From: JALSIF01 sp026981635 [NCBI: bacterium]
GTDB lineage: Bacteria > 4484-113 > JALSIF01
Direction: 5' to 3'
Assembly (NCBI GenBank): GCA_026981635.1
Contig: JALSIF010000207.1
Coordinates: 1-14,404, forward strand
DNA length: 14,404 bases
Below are positions 13,543 to 14,404 of the stretch, piece after piece. The number at the start of each line of letters is the position of its first letter. Position 1 is the stretch's first letter. The notes beneath the pieces are model-generated. The model worked only from the letters and a program-made list of their open reading frames with translations. It was not told the DNA's origin and made no database searches. The position numbers and the translations under genes are program-made.

Positions 13543-14404
13543 GTGCGCATCGCCCTGGACATGCAGGCGGTGGTGGGGGGTGGGGGGACCGGACTGGGCA
13601 CCGTGGCCACTGGCATCGTGGAGGGGCTGCTCGCCTACCACCCGGAGCACGACTATGTCCACCTCTATCCCCGAGATGACCCCCACCAGGGGCTCTCCTC
13701 CGCCTGGGAGCGGGTCCGGTGGGAGCAGTGGGGGCTTCCCCGAAAGCTTCGGGCAGAGCGGGTTGACCTCTTCCACTCCCCCGCCCTCTGCCCTCCCCTC
13801 CGGTCGCCGGTGCCGGTGGTGGCCACCGTCTATGACTTCATCCCCCTTACCCACCCGGGTTCGGTGGGGCGGGGATTGTCTGCCCTCTACTTCACCCGCC
13901 TGCTCCCCGCCGCCCTCAGGCGGGCTGACGCCCTGCTCTGCATAAGCCAGCATGTAATGGAAGAGGCCCAGTCGGTTCTGGGGGTTCCGCGAGACAGGCT
14001 CCACCTGCTTCCCATGTTCCCTAGCCCGAAGCTCGCTGCCACGGCGGAGCGTTTCGTGGCTGGGCCGGAGGAGCCAAGCTGGGAGCGGGGAGAGGTCATC
14101 CTCACCTACGGCACCCACGAGGAGCGCAAGAACTTTGCCGCGGTGATCGGTGCCTACGCCCGCCTGCCCGAGGGCCTTCGCCGCCGCTTTCGCCTGGTGG
14201 TGGCGGGCAGGACTACCCCTCACACCAGGGAGCTGAGGGAGCTTGCCCGGCGGCTGGGGGTGGAGGGGCAGGTGGACTTCCCCGGCTATGTGGAGGGAGA
14301 CCGGCTGGCCATGCTCATCGCCCGGGCGGCGGCGGGGATCTCCCTTTCGCGGGCGGAGGGGTTTGGCCTCATGCCCCTGGAGCTTGCCGCCTTTGGGGTC
14401 CCCT
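13543..14404 (+). CDS. GT4-family glycosyltransferase (gene runs off the right edge)
   Basis: From GTG 13543 there are 287 open codons with no stop before the window ends. The protein has a GT-B fold of the glycosyltransferase 4 family, which moves sugars from nucleotide-sugar donors to lipids, O-antigen or other polysaccharides. N-terminal marks are RIALDMQAVVGGGGTGLGTVATGI (residues 2-25), DLFHSPA and the VATVYDFIPLTHP segment, common in mannosyl/rhamnosyl transferases. A donor-domain start follows: ILTYGTHEERKNFAAVIGAY, LVVAGR, then VDFPGYVEGDRLAMLIARAAAGISLSRAEGFGLMPLELA. The last holds the EX7E motif (Glu272 to Glu280) for the donor nucleotide-sugar. The acceptor and sugar cannot be told. 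The GTG begins right at the conserved strand, so it is a natural start; an ATG at codon 7 is less likely. Divergent from the subtilase gene. Confidence 0.88.
   Translation, partial: MRIALDMQAVVGGGGTGLGTVATGIVEGLLAYHPEHDYVHLYPRDDPHQGLSSAWERVRWEQWGLPRKLRAERVDLFHSPALCPPLRSPVPVVATVYDFIPLTHPGSVGRGLSALYFTRLLPAALRRADALLCISQHVMEEAQSVLGVPRDRLHLLPMFPSPKLAATAERFVAGPEEPSWERGEVILTYGTHEERKNFAAVIGAYARLPEGLRRRFRLVVAGRTTPHTRELRELARRLGVEGQVDFPGYVEGDRLAMLIARAAAGISLSRAEGFGLMPLELAAFGVP

Noticed and set aside
13507-14223. 238-codon minus-strand open frame opposite the glycosyltransferase
   Set aside because: No recognisable motif; the plus frame has clear GT4 motifs including EX7E. Treated as an antisense shadow.

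Overview
The window is a tightly packed, G+C-rich (clearly above 60%) bacterial chromosome segment. It has twelve protein genes, two of them cut by the window edges. I see no tRNA, rRNA, CRISPR array, insertion sequence or phage gene, and no gene-free stretch longer than about 140 bases. A diderm envelope is suggested by an LptC-like protein next to a SPOR-domain protein. Isoprenoids are made by the MEP route (dxr). The flavin oxidase, if it is a true oxidase, implies access to oxygen. The charged, compact proteins and heavy GAG/CGG/CTG use would fit a GC-rich, possibly thermophilic lineage, but the sequence alone does not let me name a phylum.

Layout. At 1-302 (minus) is the start of a protein whose N-terminus resembles HD-GYP phosphohydrolases. 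Divergent from it, 395-4234 (plus) is a tightly coupled four-gene operon: ribose-5-phosphate isomerase B, a class III aminotransferase, a ThiO-like glycine/amine oxidase and an atypical ROK-family sugar kinase. It meets head-on, with overlapping stop codons, a minus-strand block reading purE-purB-purC and then a SPOR protein and an LptC-like protein (8560 down to 4231). purE and purB overlap by four bases. A 140-base divergent region (8561-8700) with a perfect 7-bp inverted repeat and several CTAG repeats separates purE from a plus-strand gene for an unusually short Clp/HSP100 ATPase. That ATPase has only the second AAA+ module but keeps an IGF tripeptide where ClpP partners carry their ClpP-docking loop. 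Its end nearly touches dxr (minus), which lies downstream of a large subtilisin-like lipoprotein (minus). A divergent GT4 glycosyltransferase (plus) runs off the right edge.

How the genes work together. The purEBC genes supply three steps of purine synthesis. SPOR and LptC-like proteins serve the cell envelope. The rpiB-to-ROK operon looks like a small catabolic or salvage cassette joining sugar phosphate isomerisation, transamination, amine oxidation and sugar phosphorylation; its substrate is not evident. The most notable items are the D2-only Clp ATPase with its candidate operator, the four-gene cassette with a ROK kinase lacking the usual zinc cysteines, a long basic tail on PurB, and -10-like hexamers placed so close to start codons (dxr, the glycosyltransferase, purE) that leaderless or near-leaderless mRNAs are likely.
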